A DNA stretch of 37,747 bases from Chloroflexota bacterium. Lineage in GTDB: Bacteria; Chloroflexota; Anaerolineae; JAAEKA01. The DNA lies in NCBI GenBank assembly GCA_029558955.1, contig JAKQCW010000234.1, positions 1-37,747 on the forward strand, read 5' to 3'. How positions within the stretch are numbered: position 1 is the first letter of the stretch; each line of letters starts with the position of its first letter. Position numbers and translations under genes: made by a program. A model generated the notes under the pieces. The model was not told where the DNA came from. It did not search any database and was given only the letters and a program-made list of their open reading frames with translations. Below, piece by piece: positions 23,771 to 32,749 of the stretch.

Positions 23771-25174
23771 CTATGCATTGTAATAGAGCAAGAACTCATA
23801 CGGGTGCGGCCGCAGCGCCACGGGGCCGACCTCGGTTTCCCACTTGTATCGGGCGAAGGCTTCCAGCACGTCGGGGGTGAAGACGCCCCCTTCCAGCAGG
23901 AAATCGTGGTCGGCGGCCAGCGCGTCCAGCGATTCGTTGAGCTTGCCGACGGTGGTCTTGACCTTGCCCGCATGTTCGGCGTCGAACAGGTCCACCTCAG
24001 CCGGTTCGCCGGGATCGATCTGGTTCTTGATGCCGTCCAGGCCGGCCATCAGACAGGCGGCGAAGGCCAGATAGGGGTTGGCGGCCGGGTCAGGGCAGCG
24101 GAATTCGACGCGCTTGGCCTTGGGTGAGTTGGAGTACATGGGAATGCGGCAGGCGGCCGAGCGGTTGCGGGCGGAATAGGCCACCACCACCGGCGCCTCG
24201 TAGCCCGGCACCAGGCGGCGATAGGAGTTGGTGGTCGGCGCACAGATGGCCAGCAGCGCGTTGATGTGCTTGAGCAGGCCGCCGATGTACCACAGGGCCA
24301 TCTGGCTCAGCCCGGCGTAGCCGTCGCCGGCAAAGAGCGGCTGGCCATCCTTCCACAGGCTCTGATGGGTGTGCATGCCGGAGCCGTTGTCGGCGTAGAT
24401 CGGCTTGGGCATGAAGGTTGCAGTCTTGCCCGCCTTCTGCGCGACGTTCTTGACGACATATTTGTAGATCTGCACCTGATCGGCCATGCGCACCAGCGGC
24501 TTGTACTTCATGTCGATCTCGCACTGGCCGGCTGTGCCCACCTCGTGATGGTGCAGCTCGATATCGACCCCTGAGGCGATCAACGTGCGCACCATCTCCG
24601 AGCGCAGACCTTGCAGGGTGTCCAGCGGGGGCACAGGGAAGTAGCCGCGCTTGTGCGGCACCGAGTGGCCAAAGCCGAAGATGCCGGAGTTCCACGGCCC
24701 CTCGATGCTGTCGATCTCGTAGGCCGAGGAGTACTCGCCGGCCGAGAACATCACCTTGTCGAAGACGAAGAACTCAGCTTCCGGGCCGATGTAGACCGTG
24801 TCGGCGATCCCGGTGCCCTTGAGGTATTCCACCGCCTTCTTGGCGATGAAGCGCGGGTCGCGGCTGTAGGGCGTGCGGGTGATCGGATCGTACACGTCGC
24901 CGGTCATGCTGAGCGTCGGCAGCGTGCAGACCGGGTCCACCATGGCCGAATCGGGGTCGGCCAGGAGGACCATGTCGCTGGATTCGATGCTTTGGAAGCC
25001 GCGGATCGATGAGCCGTCGAAGCCCATGCCCTCCTCGAAGGCGGCCTCCTCGGAGAAGGCCTCGACCGGCAAGGAAAAGTGCTGCCATTCGCCGAACAGG
25101 TCAGTGAATTTGACATCGACCATTTTCAGATCGAGGTCTTTGATCATTTTCGAGACGTCTTTGGGGGTTGCCAT
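23771..25174 (-). CDS. glnA: Glutamine synthetase type I
   Basis: A 467-residue GSI enzyme (normal length) making glutamine from glutamate, ammonia and ATP. FTDLFGEWQHFSLP, GFDGSSIRGFQSIESSDM, GPEAEFFVFD, HHHEVGTAGQCEID, NGSGMHTHQSLWKDG and RIPMYSNSPKAKRVEFRCPD are the catalytic and metal-binding blocks. At the place of the adenylylated Tyr of enteric GS (NLYDLPPEE) this protein has DLFDAEH, so the modified Tyr is replaced by Phe and control by GlnE-type adenylylation looks impossible. ATG 25174 has AAGGAG 8 nt upstream. Last gene of amtB-glnK-glnA, 84 nt after glnK. Confidence 0.97.
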   Translation of the reverse strand: MATPKDVSKMIKDLDLKMVDVKFTDLFGEWQHFSLPVEAFSEEAAFEEGMGFDGSSIRGFQSIESSDMVLLADPDSAMVDPVCTLPTLSMTGDVYDPITRTPYSRDPRFIAKKAVEYLKGTGIADTVYIGPEAEFFVFDKVMFSAGEYSSAYEIDSIEGPWNSGIFGFGHSVPHKRGYFPVPPLDTLQGLRSEMVRTLIASGVDIELHHHEVGTAGQCEIDMKYKPLVRMADQVQIYKYVVKNVAQKAGKTATFMPKPIYADNGSGMHTHQSLWKDGQPLFAGDGYAGLSQMALWYIGGLLKHINALLAICAPTTNSYRRLVPGYEAPVVVAYSARNRSAACRIPMYSNSPKAKRVEFRCPDPAANPYLAFAACLMAGLDGIKNQIDPGEPAEVDLFDAEHAGKVKTTVGKLNESLDALAADHDFLLEGGVFTPDVLEAFARYKWETEVGPVALRPHPYEFLLYYNA

Positions 25175-25258
25175 GGGGTTATCTCCTTCTGCGAGTTGCT
25201 TGGTTTATTGCTCTATCTGTGGAATGATGAACGATGCGCACGGGGCATGGCTGATCAT

Positions 25259-25633
25259 TCATCGCGGCCGAACGTCGATGTCGTCCGGGTACATCAGCGC
25301 GTCGTGGCCGCGCTCGCCGGTGCGGATGCGGATGACGTCTTCGACCGGGTAGACGAAGATCAATCCGTCGCCCACGCTGCCCGTCTCCGCGGCCTGGCAG
25401 ATGGTCTCGATGGCCTTCTCCAGGTTGTGATCGCTCAGCACGATGTTGACTTGCAGCCGGGGCAGCAGGTCAACCCGGTAGGGGCCGGTGCGGCCGACCA
25501 GCTCGATGCCGCCCTGCCGGCCGTGACCGCGACATTCGGTCACGTTCATGCCCACGATGCCGATCTCTTGCAGCGCCATCTTGACGTCGTGCAGCTTTTC
25601 TTCACGGATGATCGCCTCGATCTTCTTGGTCAT
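25259..25633 (-). CDS. glnK: Nitrogen regulatory protein PII
   Basis: A 124-residue PII trimer subunit that senses ATP/ADP and 2-oxoglutarate and docks on AmtB. The T-loop reads GHGRQGGIELVGRTGPYRVD, with Tyr52 in the place of the uridylylated Tyr51 of E. coli, while the second Tyr (ELY) is Val. VGDGLIFVYPVEDVIRIRTG is the C-terminal nucleotide-binding signature. ATG 25633 has AGGAG upstream. It lies 28 nt after amtB, hence the glnK name; the subfamily (glnB or glnK) cannot be settled by sequence alone. Confidence 0.95.
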   Translation of the reverse strand: MTKKIEAIIREEKLHDVKMALQEIGIVGMNVTECRGHGRQGGIELVGRTGPYRVDLLPRLQVNIVLSDHNLEKAIETICQAAETGSVGDGLIFVYPVEDVIRIRTGERGHDALMYPDDIDVRPR

Positions 25634-25661
25634 GGTGGTAGCTCCTGGGGCTCGCGCCCGA

Positions 25662-26885
25662 CTAGGCGTAGGCCCGTTCGCCGTGCTCGGCGATATCCAG
25701 CCCGATCTGCTCTTCGGTGTCCGTCACGCTGAGGCCAATCGTGCGCTTGAGCACGTTCCCCAGCAGCCAGGTCACGCCGAAGGCAAAGACGATGGTGACC
25801 GCGACGGCCAGCGCCTGCACCGCCAGTTGGCCCGGATTGCCGTAGAACAGGCCGTCCGCGCCGGCGGGGTTGACTGCTTTCGTGGCGAAGAGGCCGGTCG
25901 CCAGCGCGCCCCACACGCCGCCCATGCCGTGACACGCCCAGACATCCAGCGATTCGTCCAGGCGGCGGCTCTGGCGCAGCTTGATGGCGAAGAAGCTGAT
26001 GGGGGCGGCCAGCGCGCCGATGGCCATGGCGCCCATGGGGGTGACGTAGCCGGCCGCGGGGGTGATGGCCACCAGGCCCACCACGGCGCCGGTGATGATG
26101 CCCAACACGCTGGGCCGGCTGTCGCGCCAGCTCAGCAGCATCCAGACCAGCGCGGCCGCGGCCGCGGCCGTGTTGGTGTTCACCAGCGCAGTGACCGCCA
26201 GGCCGTTGGCGCCCAGCGAACTGCCGCCGTTGAAGCCGAACCAGCCCATCCACAACAGCCCCGCGCCCAGCACCGAGAAGGGGATGTTGTGCGGCTCCAT
26301 GGTGCCGTTGTTGAAGCCCTGGCGGGCGCGGATCACCATGGCCAGCGCCAGCGCCGAGAACCCGGCCGTGATGTGCACCACCGTGCCGCCGGCGAAGTCC
26401 AGCGCACCCATGTTGCGCAGGATGCCGCCCACGCCCCACACCCAATGGGCCACCGGGTCGTACACCAGCGTTGCCCACAGCAGGCTGAAGATCAGGAAGG
26501 TCTTGAAGCGGATGCGCTCCACGAATGCGCCGGAAATCAGGGCCGGGGTGATCACCGCGAACATCATCTGGTAGGCGGCGAAGAGCAGGAAGGGGATCGT
26601 GGCGGCGTAGTCCGGGTTCGGTTCCGATCCCACGCCGGCCAGGCCCAGAAAGTCCAGCCCGCCCACGAATCCTCCCATGTCGGCGCCGAAGGCCAGGGTG
26701 AAGCCGATCAGAATCCACTGAAGGCTGATCAGCGCCATCATGATGAAGCTGAGGTTCAGCGTCGAGAGCACGTTCTTCTTGCGCACCATTCCGCCGTAGA
26801 AGAACGCCAGCGCCGGGGTCATCATCAGCACCAGCGTGGTGGAGATCAGAACCCAGGCGGTATCGCCCGTGTTGATACTGTCCAT
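25662..26885 (-). CDS. amtB: Ammonium transporter
   Basis: A 407-residue channel with about 11 membrane segments, first of the nitrogen operon. ALAFFYGGMVRKKNVLS is the entry signature, VVHITAGFSALALA and CHGMGGVWGALATGLF hold the two pore His residues, and the C-terminal EEQIGLDIAEHGERAY tail is the PII-docking segment. It has no N-terminal cleavable signal. ATG 26885 is preceded by GGAGG 7 nt away. Expression is likely driven from the promoter at 26955-26983. Confidence 0.96.
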   Translation of the reverse strand: MDSINTGDTAWVLISTTLVLMMTPALAFFYGGMVRKKNVLSTLNLSFIMMALISLQWILIGFTLAFGADMGGFVGGLDFLGLAGVGSEPNPDYAATIPFLLFAAYQMMFAVITPALISGAFVERIRFKTFLIFSLLWATLVYDPVAHWVWGVGGILRNMGALDFAGGTVVHITAGFSALALAMVIRARQGFNNGTMEPHNIPFSVLGAGLLWMGWFGFNGGSSLGANGLAVTALVNTNTAAAAAALVWMLLSWRDSRPSVLGIITGAVVGLVAITPAAGYVTPMGAMAIGALAAPISFFAIKLRQSRRLDESLDVWACHGMGGVWGALATGLFATKAVNPAGADGLFYGNPGQLAVQALAVAVTIVFAFGVTWLLGNVLKRTIGLSVTDTEEQIGLDIAEHGERAYA

Positions 26886-26954
26886 GGTGTAACCTCCGTC
26901 GAAGGTCTTTCGGCTAGTCGGGCGAATCCAGCCCGACAGTCAACTGACACAGGC

Positions 26955-27000
26955 AGTATAACAGGCACGCTGTGCAGGGTCTATGACCCAAACGGGTCAT
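26955..27000 (-). promoter_or_regulatory. Putative amtB promoter with palindromic operator
   Basis: On the minus strand -35 TAGACC (26983-26978), a 17-bp spacer and -10 TATACT (26960-26955) form a promoter about 60 nt before the expected leader end. Directly upstream, ATGACCC-AAAC-GGGTCAT (26983-27000) is a perfect 7-bp inverted repeat touching the -35, flanked by TTTTT on the plus side. It is either an activator site or a small terminator for the opposite strand. The rest of the 525-bp gap 26886-27410 holds the minisatellite and the carboxylase promoter. Confidence 0.45.
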
Positions 27001-27080
27001 TTTTCCGGCCCGGCGCTCCCCGCCTGCGTCGGAAAAGGGATGAAGGAATTGGGGGAGCGCGGCCTGGCGTCTTCGGCCGG

Positions 27081-27291
27081 ACCCGGCTAAAGCCTCGACT
27101 CCGCCCATGCCCCGGCTAAAGCCTCGACTCCGCCCATGTTTGATAGCTGCAAAACTGGAGTCGAGCCTTCAGGCGGGTCGGCGCGCTCGACTCACGGCGG
27201 CCGGACCCGGCTAAAGCCTCGACTCCGCCCATGACCCGGCTAAAGCCTCGACTCCGCCCATGACCCGGCTAAAACCTCGACTCCGCCCATA
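27081..27291. repeat. 29-bp minisatellite: five direct copies and one inverted copy
   Basis: A 29-bp unit (ACCCGGCTAAAGCCTCGACT then CCGCCCATG) occurs at 27081, 27110, 27205, 27234 and 27263, in head-to-tail groups of two and three. An imperfect inverted copy (27156-27179, GGAGTCGAGCCTTCAGGCGG...) lies between the groups, so copy 2 and the inverted copy can form a hairpin. Each unit contains the small palindrome GGCTAAAGCC. No spacer-like variable sequence separates the copies, so it is not a CRISPR array. Confidence 0.92.
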
Positions 27292-27321
27292 TCTGGAATT
27301 GCTGTTGCAGCAGCAGCAAGG

Positions 27322-27351
27322 TCGGCAGAACGGGGGCATCTGTGGTAAAAT
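27322..27351 (+). promoter_or_regulatory. Putative promoter of the acyl-CoA carboxylase gene
   Basis: TCGGCA (27322-27327, 4 of 6) and TAAAAT (27346-27351, 5 of 6) with an 18-bp spacer; TGG directly before the -10 makes it an extended -10. Start codon about 60 nt downstream. Confidence 0.45.
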
Positions 27352-27410
27352 AGCCTCAGCTCGCGGCCGCGGGCGAGCGTCCACCTCCTTTGCACCCCAG
27401 GGAGCCGACT

Positions 27411-29021
27411 ATGGAAGTCCTCGAATCCCGTATCGACCCACAAGACCCCCAGTTTCAAGTCAACGCGGCCCACAACCGCGCCCTGGCCGAGGAGCTGCGC
27501 GACCGGCTGGCGCTGGCCCGCAGCGGCGGCGGCGAGCGGGCCAGGCAGCGCCACGCCGAACAGGGCAAGCTCTTCGTCCGGGAGCGCATCGACAAGCTGC
27601 TGGACCCCGGTTCCCCCTTTCTGGAGCTGTCGCCGCTGGCCGGCCACGAGCTTTACGACGGCGACGCGCCCTGCGCGGGCATGGTGACCGGCATCGGCAG
27701 CGTGGCCGGCCGCGAGTGTCTCATCGTCGCCAACGACGCCACGGTCAAGGGGGGCACGTATTATCCCATGACCGTCAAGAAACACCTGCGCGCCCAGCAG
27801 GTGGCGCTGGAGAACCGCCTGCCCTGCATCTACCTGGTGGATTCGGGGGGCGCGTTCCTGCCCATGCAGGATGAGGTCTTTCCCGACGTGGACGACTTCG
27901 GCCGCATCTTCTACAACCAGGCCACCATGAGCGCGGCCGGCATCCCGCAGATCGCGGCGGTGATGGGCTCCTGCACGGCCGGCGGGGCCTATGTGCCGGC
28001 CATGAGCGACGAGACGGTGATCGTCAAGGGCACGGGCACCATCTTCCTGGGCGGGCCGCCGCTGGTCAAGGCCGCCACCGGCGAGGAGGTGACGGCCGAG
28101 GAACTGGGGGGCGCGGACGTCCACACCCGCATCTCCGGCGTGGCCGACCATCTGGCGCTGGACGACGAGCACGCGCTAGAGATCGTGCGCGGCATCGTGG
28201 CCACCCTCAACACGCGCAAGCAGATCGCGCTGGAGATCGCCCCGCCCGAAGATCCGCTCTACGACCCGACCGAGCTCTACGGCGTGCTGCCGCGCACCTT
28301 CCGCGAGGTCTACGACGTGCGCGAGGTGATCGCGCGCCTGGTGGATGGCAGCCGCTTCCGCGAGTTCAAGGCGCTCTATGGGACGACGCTGGTGACCGGC
28401 TTCGCCCGCATCTGGGGCTATCCGGTGGGAATCGTGGCCAACAACGGCATCCTCTTCAGCGAGTCGGCGCTGAAGGGCGCGCATTTTGTCGAGCTGTGTA
28501 CGGCCCGGCGCATCCCGCTGCTTTTCTTGCAGAACATCACCGGCTTCATGGTGGGCAAGCAGTACGAGCAGGGCGGCATCGCGCGCGACGGCGCCAAGAT
28601 GGTGCACGCCGTGGCCAACGCGGCCGTGCCCAAGCTGACCGTGGTGATCGGCGGCTCCTTCGGCGCGGGCAACTACGGCATGTGTGGCCGCGCCTATGGC
28701 CCGCGCTTCCTCTGGATGTGGCCCAACAGCCGCATCAGCGTCATGGGGGGCGAGCAGGCCGCCAACGTGCTGGCCACCGTCAAGCAGGACCAACTGGCCC
28801 GCCGCGGCCAGCCGTTGATGACCGCCGCCGAGCTGGACGAGTTCAAGCGCCCCACGCTGGAGAAATACGAGATCGAGGGCAGCCCCTACTACGCCACCGC
28901 CCGCCTGTGGGACGATGGCATCCTCGACCCGCCGGAGACGCGGCAGGTGCTGGGTCTGGCGCTTTCCGCCTGCCTGAACGCGCCGGTGGAGGAGACGCGC
29001 TACGGCGTGTTCAGGATGTAG
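27411..29021 (+). CDS. Acyl-CoA carboxylase carboxyltransferase subunit (methylcrotonyl-CoA type)
   Basis: A 536-residue biotin-dependent carboxyltransferase beta subunit, closest to 3-methylcrotonyl-CoA carboxylase beta of leucine breakdown. [91 protein letters not shown] and [19 protein letters not shown] are the family's acyl-CoA and biotin-site blocks. Length is as expected (about 535). The biotin carboxylase/carrier subunit is not beside it; the next gene is unrelated. ATG 27411 has GGGAG 6 nt upstream. Geranyl- or acetyl-CoA specificity cannot be excluded. Confidence 0.92.
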   Translation: MEVLESRIDPQDPQFQVNAAHNRALAEELRDRLALARSGGGERARQRHAEQGKLFVRERIDKLLDPGSPFLELSPLAGHELYDGDAPCAGMVTGIGSVAGRECLIVANDATVKGGTYYPMTVKKHLRAQQVALENRLPCIYLVDSGGAFLPMQDEVFPDVDDFGRIFYNQATMSAAGIPQIAAVMGSCTAGGAYVPAMSDETVIVKGTGTIFLGGPPLVKAATGEEVTAEELGGADVHTRISGVADHLALDDEHALEIVRGIVATLNTRKQIALEIAPPEDPLYDPTELYGVLPRTFREVYDVREVIARLVDGSRFREFKALYGTTLVTGFARIWGYPVGIVANNGILFSESALKGAHFVELCTARRIPLLFLQNITGFMVGKQYEQGGIARDGAKMVHAVANAAVPKLTVVIGGSFGAGNYGMCGRAYGPRFLWMWPNSRISVMGGEQAANVLATVKQDQLARRGQPLMTAAELDEFKRPTLEKYEIEGSPYYATARLWDDGILDPPETRQVLGLALSACLNAPVEETRYGVFRM

Positions 29022-29118
29022 CGCCAGCAAAGACCGGCGGCGACGGCATCAGCGCGTTGAACAAGCCATGCGCCCGATCAACATCGTCGGTCCTGATTTG
29101 GTGAAGGAGGAAACAGTT

Positions 29119-29751
29119 ATGAGCGCAGTACCGAAACTCTACCTGACGCCGACCGAATACCTGGCCTTCGAGCGGCAAAGCGACATCAAGCACGAGTATT
29201 TCAGGGGCGACCTCTTCGCTATGGCCGGCGCCAGCCGACAGCACGCGCAGATTGCACCTAACCTGGCTTACCTGTTTGTGGGTCAGCTAAAAGGTCGCCC
29301 ATGCGATGTCTTCAACAGCGACATGCGGGTCAAGGTCAGCCCCACCGGCCTCTACACCTATCCCGATCTTGCCATCGTCTGCGGCCGGCCGCGTTTCGAG
29401 GACAAGGAACTGGACACCCTGCTCAACCCCACCGTCATCATCGAGATCCTCTCCAAGTCCACCGAGGCCTATGACCGGGGTGAGAAGTTTGTCCAGTACC
29501 GCACACTGGAGACGCTGACCGACTACCTGCTGATCTCCCAGGCCCGGCCCCACATCGAGCGTTTCACGCGTCAGGAGGGCGGCCTGTGGCTCCTCTCCGA
29601 AAGCATCGGCCTGGACGCCGTGATGCCCATCGAGTCGATTCAGTGCCAGCTTCCCCTGGCCGAGGTCTACGATCGGGTGGAGTTCGAAGAAGCCTCCTCC
29701 ACGCCAAAGCTGTCGCTGGTCAAGGAGGAAGTGGAAGCCTATGCGCCGTGA
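29119..29751 (+). CDS. Uma2-family (DUF820) PD-(D/E)XK nuclease-like protein
   Basis: A 210-residue protein. YLTPTEYLAFERQSDIKHEY and FRGDLFAMAGASRQHAQIAP start the fold; SDMRVKV, YTYPDLAIVCG and NPTVIIEILSKSTEAYDRG carry the acidic residues of the PD-(D/E)XK core, as in the Uma2 family that is strongly expanded in Cyanobacteria and Chloroflexota. The biological role of the family is not established. ATG 29119 has a perfect AAGGAGG 8 nt upstream. It lies about 100 bp after the carboxylase gene, alone. Confidence 0.9.
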   Translation: MSAVPKLYLTPTEYLAFERQSDIKHEYFRGDLFAMAGASRQHAQIAPNLAYLFVGQLKGRPCDVFNSDMRVKVSPTGLYTYPDLAIVCGRPRFEDKELDTLLNPTVIIEILSKSTEAYDRGEKFVQYRTLETLTDYLLISQARPHIERFTRQEGGLWLLSESIGLDAVMPIESIQCQLPLAEVYDRVEFEEASSTPKLSLVKEEVEAYAP

Positions 29752-29778
29752 AAGATCGAGATGGACAGATTCCAAGTC

Positions 29779-29841
29779 GCAGGTGCGGTTCTCAGCCGGA
29801 CATCTGGCCAAAGCGCACGCCCGGTTGACAGCCGCACCTGC
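29779..29841. repeat. Inverted repeat between convergent genes
   Basis: GCAGGTGCGG (29779-29788) and CCGCACCTGC (29832-29841) form a 10-bp inverted repeat with a 43-nt spacer, in the gap between the ends of the Uma2 gene and the next secreted protein. It may be a weak two-way terminator. Confidence 0.4.
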
Positions 29842-29846
29842 GCGGC

Positions 29847-31094
29847 TTAATTCCTCAGGAGCAGCGGCAGGAAGACCCAATCCACCATCGGCTGCAAGAC
29901 GAACAGCCCGCTCTCGGTGTCGCTGATCGTCACCACGCCGTCGGGCCAGACGTAGGGCGCGAAGGCGCCGGTGTGGCCGATGCTGTCGCTGTCCGGCACG
30001 GTGTCGAAGTAGCCCAGCTCTTGCCAGTCCAGCCCCGGCAGCGCCGCGATGTCCAGCACCCGCAGCCCGGCCCGCCAGTTGGCCTGATAGACCCGGCGGC
30101 CCACGATCTGCAGGTCGTGATCGATGGCTGTGGTGGGGTGGCTGAAATGTCCCAGCACCACCGGCTGGTCCAGGTCGGCGACGTCGAAGGCGTAGGTGCG
30201 GGTGTCGAAGCCGTAGTGGTGTTCATCCATCATGTCGCCCATCAGCCAAAAGCGCCCGTCGGCCGTCAGGTCGCCCTGGTGGGCGCGGGCGATGCCGGGA
30301 TAGGTGAAGCTGGCCACGCGCGCCGGCTGGCTCTTGTCGGTCACGTCGAAGATGCTGACGTTGTCGTCGCTGCCCACGAAGCAGATCTCCCGGCCCGTGT
30401 AGTCCGTGTCCGGCCCGTCGTACAACAGGCAGACGCCGGTGGAGAGGGGCGTATCGTTCTGGCCAAAGCAGCCGGCGAAGCTGGGCTGCCACGGGTTGCG
30501 CACGTCGACCACATGCACGCCGTTCTGGCAGGCGTCGCCAGTGGTGCGGAAGATGGCTAGATAGCCGCTGGCCTCGTTCATCCAGAGGCTATGGCCGGCC
30601 GTGAAGCCGTCGTAGTGCGCGGTTTCGGCAAAGGTGACGGGCGGGCTGGCCACGCTGCGCAATTGGCGCAGATCGAAAATCTGCAAGCCGTGCGTCGTGG
30701 GCGTGTCGGCTACCACGTACAGGGCATTGCCGTAGACAGCCATATCGCGGTAAGGAGAAGCGCCCTGGTGGCTGGGCAGGTTGCCGACCAGCACCGGATT
30801 CTCGCGGTCGGTGATGTCCACGAAGGAAAGCGCGTTGGTCAGGCCGAACAGCACATAGTCGCGGCCGGTTTGCGGGTCAGTCCACCCCCAATGCTTGTTG
30901 GCCTTGATGGCCGCGGAGGACGCGCCCAGCCCGGAGAGGGGCAGATGCGACAGCAGGTTCACGTTGCGACAGGGATAGCCGGCCGCGCTGCCGTTGCTGC
31001 ACTGCACCCGGCCGCTGGGCACAGCCGGTGCGGCCGCGATGGGCATGGTGGTCAGAACCAAGAGGGCGGCGATGGCCGTCAACAGTTTTTGCAT
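29847..31094 (-). CDS. Secreted choice-of-anchor B family beta-propeller protein
   Basis: A 415-residue secreted protein with a signal peptide (about 1-22, cut near AAAPAVP). The body has LVIVD-like repeats: LTNALSFVDITDRENPVLVG, HGLQIFDLRQLR, GVHVVDVRNPWQPSFAGCFG, NVSIFDVTDKSQPARVA, AGLRVLDIA. These match the choice-of-anchor B proteins (TIGR04312). Conserved short motifs include HWGWTDPQTGRDYVLFG and SNGSAAGYPCRNVNLLSHLP. It ends DWVFLPLLLRN; such (Y/F)LPL(L/I)LR tails recur on secreted proteins of this phylum. Function unknown. Paralogue of the protein at 32712-34226, which carries a different C-terminus. ATG 31094. Confidence 0.85.
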   Translation of the reverse strand: MQKLLTAIAALLVLTTMPIAAAPAVPSGRVQCSNGSAAGYPCRNVNLLSHLPLSGLGASSAAIKANKHWGWTDPQTGRDYVLFGLTNALSFVDITDRENPVLVGNLPSHQGASPYRDMAVYGNALYVVADTPTTHGLQIFDLRQLRSVASPPVTFAETAHYDGFTAGHSLWMNEASGYLAIFRTTGDACQNGVHVVDVRNPWQPSFAGCFGQNDTPLSTGVCLLYDGPDTDYTGREICFVGSDDNVSIFDVTDKSQPARVASFTYPGIARAHQGDLTADGRFWLMGDMMDEHHYGFDTRTYAFDVADLDQPVVLGHFSHPTTAIDHDLQIVGRRVYQANWRAGLRVLDIAALPGLDWQELGYFDTVPDSDSIGHTGAFAPYVWPDGVVTISDTESGLFVLQPMVDWVFLPLLLRN

Positions 31095-31204
31095 TGGGGT
31101 TCTCCTGATGGTATGCTCGCCCGACCCGAACGGACGCTGGTGAGCTCAGCGCGGCAGCGTGAGCTGCACCTGCCGGTCCATATTCCGCGCGATTGGTGAG
31201 ACGA

Positions 31205-32749
31205 ATGCTGGCGAATATCTTGCTTGTGATTGCACTTTGTTTGGCTGCCGCCGGCCCGGTCGATTTGCCCTGGGTGTGGAGCAGCTTCCTGGGCAGCGAG
31301 TCCGAGGACCAGGGCCACGGCGTTGGCGTCGATGCGTTGGGCCGGGTGGTGGTGGTCGGCATGACCTCGGGCGTGGACTTCCCGGCCGGCCAGCCGGCCA
31401 GGGCGTCGCTGCACGGCGTCGACGCCTTCGCTGCCCGCTTTGCCGCTGACGGCGCATCGCTGGACTACGCCTACTGGTTCAATGCCCTGACCCTGTTCGC
31501 CGAAGACGAGGCCTATGCCGTGGCCGTTGATCCGCTGGGCAACGCCTACATCACCGGCTATACCCGATCCGAGGATTTCTGCACGGTGTTCGGCAGCGTC
31601 CCCGGCTATCAGCCCGTCTACCAGGGCGAGACCGACGCTTTCGTGGTCAAGATTCGCGCCGACGGCAGCGGACTGGCCTACTGCACTTTCATCGGCGGCA
31701 GCGATTGGGATGTGGGCCGCGCCATTGCCGTCGACCAACAGGGCAACGTCTACGTGGTGGGCGGCACATGGAGCGTGGATTTTCCGGTTGTGCCCGGCGC
31801 GGTGCAGCCCGCGTTGGCCGGCCAGCGCGACACCTTCCTGGTCAAGCTCGATGCCGCCGGCTCGGCCCTGCTCTATGGCTCCTATCTCGGCGGGGCCGGC
31901 CAGGAGGAAGCGGTGGGGGTTCAAGTCGGCTCGACCGACGGCGGGGGTGGGCGTCTCGTCTTTGCCGTCGGTTGGACCAACTCGGCCGATTTTCCGACGA
32001 CGCCCGGCGTGTTCGGCCCGGTCTACGGCGGCAACACCGACGGCTTCGTTTACCGGCTCGACCTGGCCGCAGGCCGGCTGGACTACGCCGCTTATCTGGG
32101 CGGCGGCGGCCAGGATCGGCCGGCCGCGCTGACGCTGGATGCCAACCGTGCTTTGATCGTGGGCAGCACTCAATCGGCCGATTTCCCGACTACGGCCGGA
32201 GCGCTGGCCAGCGGCCCGTTGGGCGGCCAGGACGGTTTTGCGACGAAGATAGCGCCTGACGGCCGCGCGCTCCTTTTTTCAACCTATTTGGGCGGCAGCG
32301 GCGACGACGGGGCCGCGGCGCTGAGCACTGCTGTCGGCGACGGCACGGCCATCATCGCCGGCCGGACCACCTCGCCTGACTTGCCGACCACCGATCTGGC
32401 CCTGTCCACGACCCTGCGCGGGCCGAGCGATGCCATGGTGCTGCGCTTGTCAGGGGATGGTGCACGGCTGATCTACGGCAGCTACTTGGGCGGCGACAGT
32501 CTGGATCAGGCGCTGGGCGTTGCGGCCGATGGCATGGGCCAGGTGATCGTCACCGGCAGCACCACGTCGGACGATTTCCCGGTCACGCCGCTGGCCTTCG
32601 ACAGGCTGTACAACGGCGGCGGCGATGTCTTTGTGACCCGGCTGAGCCTGGGTGTGGTCACGCCGCCGGCGCAGCGCAGCATCTATCTGCCGCTGCTGCT
32701 CATAAAAGGCGTCACGGCGCCGGGCAGGTCCAGCCCCATTCGGCGCTGA
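31205..32749 (+). CDS. SBBP-repeat secreted beta-propeller protein
   Basis: A 514-residue secreted protein. The signal peptide is MLANILLVIALCLAAAGPV. At least seven SBBP-type beta-propeller repeats follow, with recurrent blocks YGSYLGGAGQEEAVGV, SADFPTTPG, GNVYVVGGTWSVDFPV and DAFVVKI. Near the end comes SIYLPLLLIKG, close to the tail of the neighbouring secreted protein but followed by 15 extra residues that run into the convergent gene (38-bp overlap with 32712-34226). ATG 31205 is chosen because the signal peptide starts there and GGTGAG lies just upstream; TTG 31193 is possible. Role (adhesion, matrix binding) is not known. Confidence 0.85.
   Translation: MLANILLVIALCLAAAGPVDLPWVWSSFLGSESEDQGHGVGVDALGRVVVVGMTSGVDFPAGQPARASLHGVDAFAARFAADGASLDYAYWFNALTLFAEDEAYAVAVDPLGNAYITGYTRSEDFCTVFGSVPGYQPVYQGETDAFVVKIRADGSGLAYCTFIGGSDWDVGRAIAVDQQGNVYVVGGTWSVDFPVVPGAVQPALAGQRDTFLVKLDAAGSALLYGSYLGGAGQEEAVGVQVGSTDGGGGRLVFAVGWTNSADFPTTPGVFGPVYGGNTDGFVYRLDLAAGRLDYAAYLGGGGQDRPAALTLDANRALIVGSTQSADFPTTAGALASGPLGGQDGFATKIAPDGRALLFSTYLGGSGDDGAAALSTAVGDGTAIIAGRTTSPDLPTTDLALSTTLRGPSDAMVLRLSGDGARLIYGSYLGGDSLDQALGVAADGMGQVIVTGSTTSDDFPVTPLAFDRLYNGGGDVFVTRLSLGVVTPPAQRSIYLPLLLIKGVTAPGRSSPIRR

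Noticed and set aside
25259..25633. Loss of the uridylylation Tyr in PII
   Set aside because: At first the ELV in place of ELY suggested loss, but counting from the conserved GRQ motif puts Tyr52 at the Tyr51 position, so the modified residue is probably kept.
25548..27119. 523-codon plus-strand frame across glnK and amtB
   Set aside because: His/Gln/Gly-rich shadow; opposite to two conserved genes.
27081..27291. CRISPR array
   Set aside because: Repeats are directly adjacent or separated by one larger gap with an inverted copy; there are no unique spacers of regular length and no cas genes.
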